Below, one piece after another: positions 1 to 12,125 of a stretch of DNA of 60,000 bases (position 1 is the first letter of the stretch; each line of letters opens with the position of its first letter). The notes under the pieces were generated by a model. The model was not told where the DNA came from. It worked only from the letters and a program-made list of their open reading frames with translations, and did no database searches. Source of the DNA: Chrysomallon squamiferum. Its lineage: Eukaryota; Mollusca; Gastropoda; Neomphalida; Peltospiridae. A program made the position numbers and the translations under genes. Location: the NCBI GenBank assembly GCA_012295275.1, contig CM022677.1:9513304-9573303 (forward strand). The letters are read 5' to 3'.

Positions 1-1
1 C

Positions 2-91
2 AAGGACAGTGACTGTGTCAGCGGGCTGCTGTGCTGTAAGGTCAAGTGTCGACGTCACTGTGTCAAAGGTTGGCCAATCGCCTTCCCGTGA
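2..91 (+). CDS. WAP four-disulfide-core protein, 3' coding end (partial)
   Basis: The window opens inside an exon on the plus strand that reads 29 codons to a TGA at 89-91. The peptide contains DSDC, then CC, then two more cysteines. The spacing is C-x5-CC-x3-C-x3-C, the second half of a WAP (whey acidic protein) domain as found in elafin-like inhibitors. The chain ends shortly after the last cysteine in WPIAFP. WAP proteins are small, secreted and disulfide-rich, and many inhibit serine proteases; inhibition by this one is inferred only. An AATAAA signal follows 47 bases after the stop, so this is the true 3' end of the gene. The N-terminus and earlier exons lie off the left edge. The reading frame rests on cysteine spacing over a short stretch. 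Confidence 0.72.
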   Translation, partial: KDSDCVSGLLCCKVKCRRHCVKGWPIAFP

Positions 92-137
92 GACAGCACT
101 TTCACGTTTTACTTTTGTCTTCTGTCCACATGCAGTG

Positions 138-143
138 AATAAA
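138..143 (+). promoter_or_regulatory. Polyadenylation signal AATAAA
   Basis: A canonical AATAAA hexamer lies 47 bases after the WAP stop codon, followed by a T/G-rich stretch at about 161-190. It most likely ends the WAP transcript. Confidence 0.6.
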
Positions 144-1483
144 CTGTGCTATTCTACACTTGTTTGTCAAATCTGTTCAGTTGATTAAAAACTTATGTGT
201 AACCTCTGCCATGTCCTGTCTATTATTATTATTATTATTATTATTCATTTATTTTAAATTCAAATTCAGAAACCTCTATTAATTTGTTGTTTTTATCCCC
301 CACACAAAAACAAAAGTAACTGTTTATGAAGTCAGGTACAATTCAATTTCTTCTTAGGAAATAACAATGCTGTATCAAAGATATAAGAAATATCTGTAAC
401 ACAGAGATGTCGTTAAGAAATATCTTGCCATTTCAACAACAGCAAATATGACCCGTTATGAAATACAAATATTTCATAACGACTAAAAATTTCATAGTAA
501 TATAATCTACGATAATATATTCATCAGAGTTCACAACAACAAAGATCTATTCTTAATAACGATATTATTAACTAATTTGTAATTTCTGTTATATTTTTTC
601 TAAGTTAGAAGTTCTCAAATAAAGGTTTTAATTATATTCTAGCTAAATAGAAAAATGTACAAGTCCAGGTATTTGTAGTGTTAGATACAAGTGTAGATCC
701 TGTTGAATGTTTTAAAATACACACAGGAGACCACGTTGTACTCTGTGTGTTCACAGCTTGACTCGCTCATTTTCTTCACTGTTTCCCAACAATTCGTTTT
801 TAACAACATAGTTCATTTAATTTGTATTGTTAACAAGTAATGTCATAAACGACATGAAGTACTTAAGATATCAGATTTAATTCAGTTAAAATAATTTTAA
901 TACTTTATCCAAAGTGATATTTGTCGAATAATTATATATTATTAGAGTAAATATTCTGTGTCATGATTTAATATTTATATCACCAATTTAATTACTTTTC
1001 GTTATTTCTGTAAAGTCTATTTCCATTTTATTTTATTCATATTTCTACAAAGTATTCCAGGTGAAACCTTAAATTAATAAGAAAACAAATACATTTATTT
1101 TTTATTTATTCTAACTGGTCTGCACGAAAAAGTTAAGAAAAAAACAAAAATAATAAATAAAAACGAATAACAATAAACAGCATGCGGTTATGTTATGGCG
1201 ATTTGCTATCATTGTAAATAAAACGTAATAATATAATGTTTTATTAAAAATATACCCTTTTGCAGTGTGCACAGCATGATATACATCAAATAGATAATAA
1301 AGCGAGTATTGCACCATTATTGTAGTGAAACATACAGAAACAGCAATAAATTATTTATACTAACCAGCGTCTGTTCTGTGTTAAAATGTTCACACTGATA
1401 AACGAATTTAAAAATTTCGAATATAATAAGATTAATGAAACTTTTAAATTACAGATGTTGAAACATCATTATCACTATAACCA

Positions 1484-1515
<32 letters not shown>

Positions 1516-1745
1516 GTTAAATTTATTTTCAAACTGAATTACAGTTTTGCGAACATGTCATATAATTATGCTGTTTTAATTGTTTTCTTATCAGATTGTG
1601 CTTTTATGTAAACACGGGTTAGGAGAATACACTTACTCCTAGACGCTTACTACGCTACATATAAATATTGTTTTCACACTTGAAAGGAAAAATTACTTTT
1701 TAATACTTTTAGATCAGAGTAGAAGACGGCAACCACGTGATTTCA
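144..1745. other. AT-rich intergenic DNA
   Basis: No coding exon with supporting splice sites or family motifs was seen. It holds short (TTA)n runs near 222-244 and 1487-1515. Confidence 0.5.
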
Positions 1746-1749
1746 TACC

Positions 1750-2020
1750 CAGGGCCGGATTTCCCGTACAGGGTTTCTAGGCTACTGCCTAGGGCGGCAG
1801 TTTATGTTACATAAATTCGTATTTTCACATTAGATTTATAAATAAATCATTATGTAAATGTAAAACCATGTTTTTGCTTTCAACTGGATTATAAGTTATA
1901 ACCATTCATATTATATAAACTAAGTGGGGAGGGTGAGGGGGACTTGAGCCTTGATGAGGGAGCGGGTAACATTTCTTTAGCCTATGGGCTGCAAGCACAT
2001 TAAATCCTGTTCATTCCCAT
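1750..2020. mobile_element. Degenerate non-autonomous transposon remnant (tentative)
   Basis: The stretch opens with GGGCCGGATTTCCCGTACAG followed by TTTCTAGGCTACTGCCTAGG. It closes with TTAGCCTATGGGCTGCAAGC just before TAAATCC. The two ends are weakly complementary (GGATTT and rTAGGCT-type blocks), and the start resembles termini common on non-autonomous DNA transposons of invertebrates. No coding capacity and no clear target duplication were seen. The family is unassigned. Confidence 0.35.
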
Positions 2021-2078
2021 TACTTTTTCTCCCTCATGGTATATCTGTCTACTTTTATATCAACCTGAATGTAAATTA

Positions 2079-2153
2079 ATAATAATAATAATAATAATAA
2101 TAGTAGTAGTAGTAAGATGCTCTACTTAATTATTTTTGTTGTTATAATTATTT

Positions 2154-2216
<63 letters not shown>
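2079..2216. repeat. (ATA)n/(GTA)n and (TTA)n flanking a dispersed segment
   Basis: Bases 2079-2113 are (AATAAT)n passing into (AGT)n, and about 2155-2216 are near-pure (TTA)n. Between them, 2114-2163 carries a non-repetitive segment beginning AAGATGCTCTACTTAATTAT that recurs at 6165-6216. Confidence 0.85.
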
Positions 2217-2217
<1 letters not shown>

Positions 2218-2429
2218 ATTTCCATAATGATGATGAGTATTGGTAATAACTAAGAAAATTATTTTAAATATAGTAATAAATGACCTGTTATTATTAGAAA
2301 ACAGTGTAATTATCAAGTTGTCACACAAGTCTGCGTTATCCACAAACTGACGCAATTTCCAGATTTTATACATTATAATCTACGGATTATATGTGATTAC
2401 ATCTATCTATTAATCCATCCATCCAACCA

Positions 2430-2430
<1 letters not shown>

Positions 2431-2487
<57 letters not shown>
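2431..2487. repeat. (TCTA)n microsatellite
   Basis: About 14 units of TCTA, followed by related ATCC/TCTA motifs to about 2520 and a short (AC)n at about 2555-2575. Confidence 0.9.
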
Positions 2488-2579
2488 ACTTATCCTTCTT
2501 ATCTATCCATCCATCCATCTATATTTCTGTTTATTTGTCTCTCACTCTTTAAACACACACACACACACACACACACGTT

Positions 2580-4600
2580 ATTAATATAGATTATAAGATA
2601 ATTAACAATGCTTAACATAGGTGATAATGAGTGTTTGTGTATGTGTGTGTGAGTGTATTCTCTATGTATGCATGTATGAATGTATATGTGTGATATTTGA
2701 TGGACAATGAGTTAACATTTAATATTATTATTATTTTAATCTGTGCAGTTTTAGGAAATTTTGATGTTCTAGTTATTCTTCAGTGTGTCATGGAGAAACT
2801 GATTTACAGTAAGGTGATTATTTAAACACTGGGCTTCTTCCTGATAAATTAACTATTGTTAGTTTCTTACAACAGGAAATTATTTATACAATAAATTAAT
2901 AAAGTTCTTTAGGGTAGATTATAGAATTCTTCACTCTGTTTGGTACTTTTTGAGATAACTTTTTTTTTTTTTTATTTTTTTTTTTTAAGATTTATTTGTT
3001 ATTCTTATTTTGGTTGATTTATTTATTTACTACTTCATTATTAAGATTTTGTTCTTGTATTCCACTGGCAGTTCTCTTTATTATTATTATTATTAATAAT
3101 AGAAACAATAAAGATTACTATTAGATTACTAAATTTTAAAACAATTTAAAAAATAAAAAATTTCTTTACACCTGGTACACTGAAATAAAAACATGTTATT
3201 GCTGATGAGTTCTGTTCATTGTAGTTTATCTGTAAATTCTTTTGCTGTGTCATTTTCTTATTTTCTTAAATTCCTTTTTATTTAAACAAATAATTTAATT
3301 GATGTGATTTCACTGCTGTTTTATTTGTACTGACACCTTTTACATATTCCGCTTTTTACTCTTTTATTTGTACTTATAATCAACATAATTTTATTAGCTT
3401 CATTTTTGGGGGGATTCTTACCTTTAAAACACAAACAAACAAAAAACTCAAACAAAATGCCCCTTGAAGTTTAGTAAAATAATTTTCAAGCAAAACATCT
3501 ACTTTTCTTTTTTTTGACTAATTGCAAGTCAGAATAACAACATCTAAAATCAACACATAAAATGTTTAAAATACTTCCACCATCTAATTATAATTGTATC
3601 GAATTTCTTTAAACATCAAACATTTCTACTTGTGTTATCAGTTCTTTGCAACCAAATTTATAAAAAATGATTTAATAATTTTCTTTATTATGATAATAAT
3701 TTTGTAATTACAAATACATATGAAGACAAAAAATATGATACAAATGCATGAACAAATAAAAATGGCTAGATAACTGACTTACTGCATGTTGCATTAAAAC
3801 ACACAACTCTGACATATCTGTCTGGATGTGTGTTAACTGTACACATAATTTGATAGAACAAGCTGTTGTTATCACATATTCAGTAGTCGTAAATATGATT
3901 AACAGTTTTTAAATCATTTGGATAGTTACCTCATATCAACCATTTAGTCAGTGAAAATTTAAATTAATTATTTTTCATCCATTATGAGATGAGATAAATT
4001 GTTGATAGATTCTTAACTGTTTAGTGGATCTCTCATGTGTAAAGATAGTGCTGCACTGTATAAGAGACAGAGTTATGTGTGAAGTAATGACAGAATTAAT
4101 AAATATATAAGTATATATATATATATAGCTTGTAATGATGGACGTTTTCCTTAACGGCAAAATGTTTTTATAACTTGTAAAATACAATTATAATGAAAGT
4201 AATAACTATAAATACTACTTAATACAGAATAGTGCTTGTCAAATCAAGGCAATAAATATAAATATTACTTAAAGAAAAAAATATTGTCATAGCTTGTCAG
4301 ATCAAAGGATGATAGAGGGTATAAAAATAATACAGATTATTGTCACAAATCAAGGAATTATGTAATAAATATAAATTAGACTTGATTTAATGGATGGTTA
4401 AATTTATAGCTTGTCAAATACAGCAGTAATGGAAGTAACGAATATAAATATTACTTAATTTAATGACAGAAAAAAAGAATATTTTTGTAAATAAATCAGA
4501 CGAAACTCAGATGACCAAAAACACAGAAACACAAACACTCACTCAGACACACTCACAAACATATCCACCTGCATTCATTTTATTTAAATAACTTGTATAA

Positions 4601-4639
<39 letters not shown>

Positions 4640-5506
4640 ATATGTCTATTGATCTATGGTTATAGCTGTAACGCTTTAAATGTTGAACTATATTTACAGC
4701 TGTAAATCTTTACCTGTTCATCAATATTTACACCTGTGCATCTCAACAACATTTAAATAAAAAAAATAAAATAAAAAACAACAAATAGAATGAAATTTAA
4801 AAAAAATAATAATAAAATAAAATAAAAATTATTCGTTGTTATGGCCGCGTGTTAATCAGAAATTATCAAAGCGCGTTCATTTTGTCACGTTTTGAAAAAC
4901 ACATATTAAAAGAAACTGGTATAGTAATTGTATTTTTCATATTTATTATTGTAGAATGTAATGATTACATGGGTGTATATTAAAAAAGACGAACAAAAAC
5001 TCTTAATTATTATTTTTATTTACTTTTTAAATATAAACATACCTGGTAACCTGTGTACATACAAATCTAAAATTCGAAACATGGTTTACATTCATAATTT
5101 ACATTGTCCAACAGTAAAAAATTAAATTAAATTTTAAGCATTTAATTGCTTAGCCACAGATGCTGGCTACAATAATAGAAATTTCAGCTGATGTTTGATT
5201 CTCGGTTTTCAAATGCAATACAACTCAGTTATTACGTGTGACGTGGATGTAAATCACAATGGTTTTCTAATTTTCAGAAAGGTGTTTTAAAAAATTTTGA
5301 TAAGCCAAAACAAAGCTGACTTTTATAAAATAAAATTTACACATTAATCTAATAAACAATAATAATGTCTTAACTATAGTTTCTGAGAATTCAAAGGTTT
5401 ATCTATATTTGTTTTGCTTTACGTTATCACAACGCGTTGGTTCTATTATTTTCTGCAACCTTATATTTAAATACCTATATTTAAATTAATTCTATGATAC
5501 ACTGTG

Positions 5507-5542
<36 letters not shown>

Positions 5543-5660
5543 AATCACAAGAACGAAATAAACACACACACACACAAAGAAAAACACCAACAAGAGTATT
5601 ATTGTTCGTTTCTTGCGATTTTCACTCAGGATTCTTTTCGAGAACAACTTGTCGGTTGTG
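2580..5660. other. AT-rich intergenic DNA, 3' side of the antistasin-type gene
   Basis: No supported gene. Between about 4126 and 4480 a diffuse repeat recurs three or four times, built from TATAGCTTGTCA-like and ATAAATATAAATATTACTTA-like blocks. A (TAAA)n run lies at about 4602-4640 and an (AT)n run at about 5505-5536. The 3' UTR of the minus-strand antistasin gene must begin at the right end of this stretch, but I could not place its polyadenylation signal. Confidence 0.5.
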
Positions 5661-5665
5661 CCAGT

Positions 5666-5850
5666 TCAGTCACTGAAGGCGTCGAAGATGTCCTCGGTGT
5701 TGTAGAAGGGGTAGTAGAACTGTGGACTGTGGAAGGCCTGGCACTCACACGTAGGACAGCCCCACGTGTCTGTCATCCTCCCAGTCAGACACACGTTGTA
5801 ACACCACGGCTTCAGGCAGAACGACTTCACTGCAAGCAGCAGGGAAAATG

Positions 5851-5883
<33 letters not shown>

Positions 5884-7035
5884 GTCTGTGTATATGTGTG
5901 TGTATATATATATATATGTATATATGTAAGTATAATTTTAATCGATTCATAATTACTTGTCATTAAATTTAGACATGTAAATCAGTTGATATATTATTAT
6001 AATAAACAGAGACACAGAATATGTACATACATATAAACACTCATATACATCCGCACCTGCTACACACATTTACATACATTCAGGTATATATATGCATACA
6101 CATACTTAAAAATATGGAGTTTGACATCAAGTTGGAATCAGTATAGAAAGTTGTAAGTTATCAAAAGATGCTCTACTTAATTATTTTTGTTGTTATCATT
6201 ATTTTCATTATTACTATTATGTTTTATTTACTAAAGAATATAATGAAAAAGAAAGATAAACGGATAATATGTATTACCCTATAGTTTGTAAAATATGTTT
6301 CTTTTGTATTATTCAAAAGTAAACTTTAGTAACCCATTTTACTGACAGTTGTAGCTTACAAACGGAGACTTACAAACAGAAACACCAGTAGTATTACCTG
6401 GTTTACAAGCACATATTTGACATCCATTAACGTCCAGCTGATACCCTTCTGGACACGCTTTATGACACGTAATTGGCACACAGTCTAGAAAAAAAACCCA
6501 GTAAGAAAGGTGTTTATATATAGAAAACATAAACAAAACAACAAAACAAAATAAATGTTTGCCTAAAACCCATTACTCTCCCCGTTACAAAACAAATTTA
6601 ATACAAACAACAACTCTATAACAACTAAATAAAAAGAGGAAGATGATAAATACATATCAAAGAACGTATGTATGTGTGTGTGTGTATGTATATATATATA
6701 AACATATAATTCTTAAAGTAACTGAAACAAGCAGTAGTATAACCTGGTTTACAAGCACATATTTGACATCCATTAATGTCCAGCTGATACCCTTTAGGAC
6801 AAGCCTTATGACACGTAATTGGCATGCAGTCTAGAAAAACAACAAAGAAAAAGCAAAAACAAGTAACAATAAGTAAAAATGTTTTATGAAGCAATAACTA
6901 ATAACAATAAAAGTATATGTATATATAAAAAAAGAAAGTTCATGTTTGAAGTCTGTGTCTGAAAGAGGTAAATAGTGATTTTTATATTGTAAGTATATAA
7001 GTTTCTTTATTAGTTCTAAATTGGTTTCCACTAAA

Positions 7036-7068
<33 letters not shown>

Positions 7069-8948
7069 GTTGTTGTTGCTGCTGCTTTTGTTGTATTATT
7101 TACCTTTAATGCACCTGCAGTTTGGACAGCCGTCGCGGTCCTGTTCGTAACCTCGGGTACAGATGTTTGAACAAGCGCGTGGACACCACGGCACTGGCTG
7201 TCGTGAGGGTCGTCGTGAGTCCGGGCTGAACTGCGCTACAGCTGAAAGATACACATTGTATCCTACTGCAGTTTACGATATATCATATGAATTTTACGAA
7301 TTTTCATTGTTTACTTCTTGAGTTTGCATTGTATCCTACTTCAGTTAAAGCTGAATCTTACTTAATAAACATCTTACCTGAGTGTATAATATTATTGCTA
7401 CTTACGTCCATTAAGTAAATCTTATTTTCAATTGTGGCTATTGACGAAATAAACTGAATTACACCCTTCTGAGGTTACTTTGTCCAGTTAGCAGCAAGAC
7501 TAGTTCCTTCATGTACCTCCCCATTCAATGGAAATCACATAATTAGTTATTTATTACTAACAGTAATAGTAATTGTTGTATTCTTAGTCTTAATTATGGT
7601 AGTAGTAGAAAAACAATTGTAGTATGATACTAACAGTAATAGCAATAGTAAATAGTGTAGTAATTGCAGTAATTAATTGTAATAGAAATGATCGTAGACG
7701 TACTAGCAGCAGTGGTGGTAGAAGTTAGTAATAGCAGGAGCAGTAGTAGAATAATAGTAATAATAGAAGCAGCAATCGTAATGGTACTGGCAGCAACTAA
7801 CATTATCTCTATTACTGCAACTTTGACTACTATTACAACGATTACAATTACCACTGCTACTACTATCATCATTGTAATACAATTAATACACTAAACATCT
7901 GCTGGTTTTAGGCCAAATTCTTTGAATAAACTTTAATATATTTTTTCTTTCTGAAATGATGCTATCGGTAAGGAAATAAAGCTCTGCAGAGAAAACAAAT
8001 TGTTTTCAATCTTTTAGTGTCTGACAATGTCATTTTTCTGTATGACGTTATTGCGTCACTGTCGACAACTTTACTGGCATACCAGTATGACGTAATAGCG
8101 ACAAAGATGAAATATCGTGTTATTAATCAAACTTTAGTCACATTCTCATAGATGTCACCAACGTTTCGCATCTTCAATAAAATAAAAAATAAATAAATAA
8201 GTAAGAAAATGAATAACTTTAATCGAAATTAAACGAATAGAGCTCACTGAATAAGTACAGCCAGCGAAATGATATTAATAGTTTTAATTTTTCTGTATAA
8301 TTTGTGATTTAGTATCTAAATATTTCTAAATTATGACTTTAATGATTAATGAAGGCATTCAGAAATATATGAACTGAAGATCATGATTTTATTCAACAAT
8401 GCAAACAGACATAGGTATCATTTTGTTTTTCTTTCCTTTTCCTTTTCTCTTTTTCTCATTACTTATTTATTTTCTTATTTATTTAATATTATTTTATTTT
8501 ATTTTGTTTCTTTTTTCATGTGTTGAATTATGATTATTGAATGTATGTACGTAATTTGTATGTGTGCATGTATGTATGTATGTACAGAATAGTATAGTAT
8601 AAAAGCAAAAACAGATTTCATTCCAGAGAATCGCCTTTCATTTTAATAAATTTATAATATTTGAATATCACTGACCTAACTTTATTTTGCATGTTGTATT
8701 CTTCTTGAGATAAATAAAAACTGAGAGCTTATTTCAAAGGCAAAATATGTATATCTGTGTGTATATATATATATATATAAAAACACACACATACATACTT
8801 TCTGTTTATGGGTAGCCGTAATAGTGTAAAAATCGTCATACATTGCTAATTTATTTCTAAACGAAACTATAGCAAATCAATGACGACGTAACCACAGAAA
8901 AATAACTGCCAGTGAGAAACAATTTTTATCGTTCTTTCCTATAATCCA

Positions 8949-9023
<75 letters not shown>

Positions 9024-9159
9024 GTCTGTCTCTATGTATATATATATATATATATATATATAAACATACATATATAAATATAAAATATCAGGTTTTGCTA
9101 TAAAACATATACTTACCGCTCGCAGAGAAGACGAACACGATGACGACAAGAGGAGACAT
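5666..9159 (-). CDS. Secreted four-repeat antistasin-like protein (five exons)
   Basis: Coding exons on the minus strand are 9159-9117, 7241-7104, 6830-6744, 6484-6398 and 5829-5666. They join to 519 nt, a 172-residue protein. Every junction is GT-AG and every intron is phase 1. Exon 1 begins MSPLVVIVFVFSAS, a signal peptide with likely cleavage after AVA and before QFSPDS. Exons 2-5 each hold one six-cysteine antistasin repeat with a C-x2-C-x-C end, for example CTRGYEQDRDGCPNCRC. Exons 3 and 4 are a tandem duplicate: both 87 nt, with 26 of 29 residues identical. Antistasin repeats are known from leech factor Xa inhibitors and other invertebrate serine-protease inhibitors, so an extracellular inhibitor or matrix role is inferred. 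The exon 3 donor (GTTATA) is weak, so its inclusion may vary. Confidence 0.8.
6165..6216. repeat. Second copy of dispersed segment seen at 2114-2163
   Basis: AAGATGCTCTACTTAATTAT and the following 30 bases match 2114-2163 with about two differences. It lies in the last intron of the antistasin gene, and both copies run into TTA-type repeats. Confidence 0.7.
8953..9061. repeat. (CT)n followed by (TA)n, antistasin intron 1
   Basis: Bases 8953-9019 are pure CT dinucleotide, followed by short TCTG units and (TA)n at about 9040-9061. It ends about 55 bases inside the intron from the exon 1 donor. Elsewhere in the same intron, about 7615-7890 is a degenerate trinucleotide region. Confidence 0.95.
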
Positions 9160-9768
9160 GTTTTCTAACTGATGGACAAACGGCCACTGGTCACCTTCAA
9201 GTACTGGTTAAACATTTTATTACCTGTCACTGTTCTCTAACAGGTCGTTATCTGTCCATCTCATGTCATACAATAAATACATTATTACATGTCCAATAAA
9301 TCATAAAACTATAACTGAGATAACTTGTCTCATTTCAGCTTAAAGATGCTTCTACTATTACTACCACTACAACTACTGCTACTGCAGCTACTACTATACT
9401 AATACTGCGGTGCTGCACCTAGGACTGCTACCTTTACTACTAATAAAGAAACAACTACTATTCAGTAATATAATTATGCATCAGTTTCTGTAAATGGAAC
9501 ACAAAATCTTGAAATTTTATGCAGTGTACTGCAGTCTGTATAAATAACTATAAATATGATGACAAATCTTTGACAAATAAGACCAAGGTTATGAATTCCG
9601 AATTTAATAATATTAATAACATGTTGTGAAAAATAATTACAGATATTTTAAATTTCTGATATTATTACTGTGAGACCTCGACCACTGAGACAAGACTTTG
9701 ATTAAGTGTAGTTACTTGTTTTCTACAGTCAAATACTTATTTAACCTAGTTTAGCTATCAAGTCGTTA

Positions 9769-10366
9769 TAGTCCGGTGGCAGGGACCGATAAGCGTGCAT
9801 TGCGGTCCGTACAAAGTTTTTTTGCTGTTTCTATACCTCTGAGACGTGTTGTTTAAGAATCTGAATGATGCCACTCTGTCATCCTTCGGCAATCCGCACA
9901 ATATGCAAATTAAGGACGCCATTACTGAAAATCTTGTTTTCGTTAATATCTCAGTAACTATGCATGGTATTAAAATAATTTTGGTGTCTATCCCCATGTT
10001 TTGAGGGGTAAAGAATCAGATGTAAGCCCTTTCAGTCAAGATCACACCAATATTTTGTGCTGAATAGGCATATTAAGGCCGCCATTACTGAAAATCGCGT
10101 TTTCGTCAACATCTCAGTAACTATGCATAGTATCAAAATAATTTTGGTGTCTATACACATGTTTTTAGGAGTAAAGAATCAGATTAAACCATTACAGTAT
10201 TGATCACACCAATATTTTCTGCAAAATATGCAAAAATCAACTTCAGTATATATCTGAGTCGTTACAGAACATCCCCTTTTTATGCTGATGCATGTTGCCA
10301 TTACTGTTTTGACTCAGTCCTCAAACAAGTCACTTTCAACAACATTGTCACAGTCATCAACCCGTC
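9769..10366 (+). repeat. Left inverted-repeat arm with internal 163 bp duplication
   Basis: This arm pairs with 12470-12050 read on the minus strand. Within it, 9900-10062 and 10063-10225 are two copies of one unit, marked by GCCATTACTGAAAATC at 9918 and 10081. The right arm has a single copy. The inner 53 bases (10314-10366) also encode the last codons of the minus-strand cargo gene. Confidence 0.85.
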
Positions 10367-12125
10367 GGGTGTCCTCATTCCGGCAGTGTGCTTCTCCGTG
10401 ACATCCACAAAACATTGTGCATGGCAAGTGAGCTGTATAGCATCCACACATTGCTGTCGAACAGGGTGTATCCGTAGCACAACCACACCTTATCATTTCC
10501 AGCACCTCTGGTGGAGCAACACTAATGTTTGGTTGCAATGTTACTGGGATCAAGCATCTAGTGCGTTCGTCACGTTCCCATCCGAACACGACAGGATCTA
10601 ATGCTGGAGGTTCTGAGCTGAGAGCTGATTTCCAAATGGCAGTCTGAATGTGCGCCCGCTTTACGTTCTCTTCGAATGCCTCTTTAGAAGGTGGAAGCGA
10701 CTTAAGCTCTGGAGCCTTTGTCAAATATTTTCTACCCATCCTTCGCGACCAGACTTCTCCACGGACCTCAGACATGTTTGATGTCACCAAGCTTTTGACC
10801 CCGTAGCAGGCAGCCATGAATGTTGTCGCTTCTTCAATGATGTCACCTATGTCCTCAGATAATACGCCCAATTTGAGCAGTTCTACACCACTCTTAAGGA
10901 CTTTGATGACGGTGTTTTTTCCTACTCCGAAGCACTGAGCCACAGTGTCACAGCCTGAGAGGGCATGGGCGGCTGGCAGCTGTGAAAGCAAGTGTCCATG
11001 TTCACTTGCAGTTGCCCCAATGTCTATAGTAGTTCGTTCAGCACTTGGTCCTTCCATTGTAAGACGACAGGTCAGGTTCAACTTTGCGTAGAAGTGCAGC
11101 AGGAGGACAAAAACGTCTGTGTCCTCACATACGATGTTGATTCTTTTCACGCCACTTTCAGCTGCCTTAACCATCTGCTGTATGATTATTACATCCGCTT
11201 CTTCGTGTCAAGTCATGAGATCTTCCCTACAGAAGACAATGCCATCCTGAATTACAACTGGTACAGAGTCAGTACAGGTAATGACCAGACTGTGTTCGTT
11301 CGGCTCGTCCTGTGCTTTCTGGATCAAAATCTGACATATCAGATCTATGACCTGTACCTTATTCTCAGTTACTGTAAGGACAACCTTCTGGGGTGGCAAT
11401 GGAGTATGTAACTGCAGTTTGTGTCGTCGGCTCAAGTGACACAAGTTGACCCAATATCCACTGCGTCATTTGCGTTCACCGTTTCAGGTGCAATCCGACC
11501 AGTAAACATTGATCAAACCAGCGGGATGACCAGTTGGATCCAGGGGATCGATGCAGGTCAGAAGTTTATCTCGTATCTTGTCCCTGTCCTTGGCATCCGA
11601 AGTGATGCGTGATGGCTTCTCTTCTTTATGACTCGTCACCTCCCTCTCTCCACTGTCATCGGACATGTCCGCGATATCTTGAACGATCATGCTGCAGGTG
11701 TGCATACTGTATGCCCATCGTTTTAGGGTTTCGGGATTCAGGGTTATGCCTATGATTCCACTTGGACCATGCCCATAATGCATGAAGGTTGTCTCTATCC
11801 ACATGTTGGACCAGATCCCGTTCCAGAGTCCCGGCTTGTGACGCATAATGTATTCACCTCTCAAGAAGCTCTGAAGCACTTCAGGTGGGAGACGCTTCAT
11901 TGTACTCAGGTAGTACAACCCGTATCTCACGCAGTTGAGGTGAGCAGAGGCAAAAAAGTATGGCATCATTTGCTCTACTGCCCAGAGGTGGAGTGGCCAG
12001 TCTGCCTCTCGTTCCGCCTGCACGAAGACCATCTTGATAAAGACGGGTTGATGACGTGACAGTGTTGTTGAAAGTGACTTGTTTGAGGACTGAGTCAAGT
12101 CAGTAATGGCAACATGCATCAGCAT
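10314..12125 (-). pseudogene. Mobile-element-associated PIN-like/CXC protein with three in-frame TGA stops
   Basis: From ATG 12125 one frame runs 604 codons to the stop at 10314. It is interrupted only by TGA at 11486-11484, 11468-11466 and 11210-11208. The first block contains LRGEYIMRHKPGLWNGIW and YGHGPSGIIGITLNPETLKR. The last block contains HEEADVIII, CEDTDVFVLLL and HALSGCDTVAQCFGVGKNT, a PIN-nuclease-like layout with conserved acidic residues. It ends in a cysteine-rich CXC/TSO1-like tail (RCGCATDTPC, CGCYTAHLPC, CGCHGEAHC). I know such proteins as high-copy uncharacterised families in marine invertebrates and insects. All breaks are TGA, which suggests decay at CGA codons. It sits inside the inverted-repeat element and shows no introns. 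Its catalytic role is unknown. Confidence 0.75.

Noticed and set aside
9758-9997. 79-codon minus frame and its near twin at 12231-12497 (+)
   Set aside because: The two are alike because they lie in the inverted-repeat arms; no protein family and no start-context support.
10992-12059. Plus-strand frames of 60-140 codons
   Set aside because: They are shadows of the minus-strand PIN-like/CXC gene, which has family motifs.
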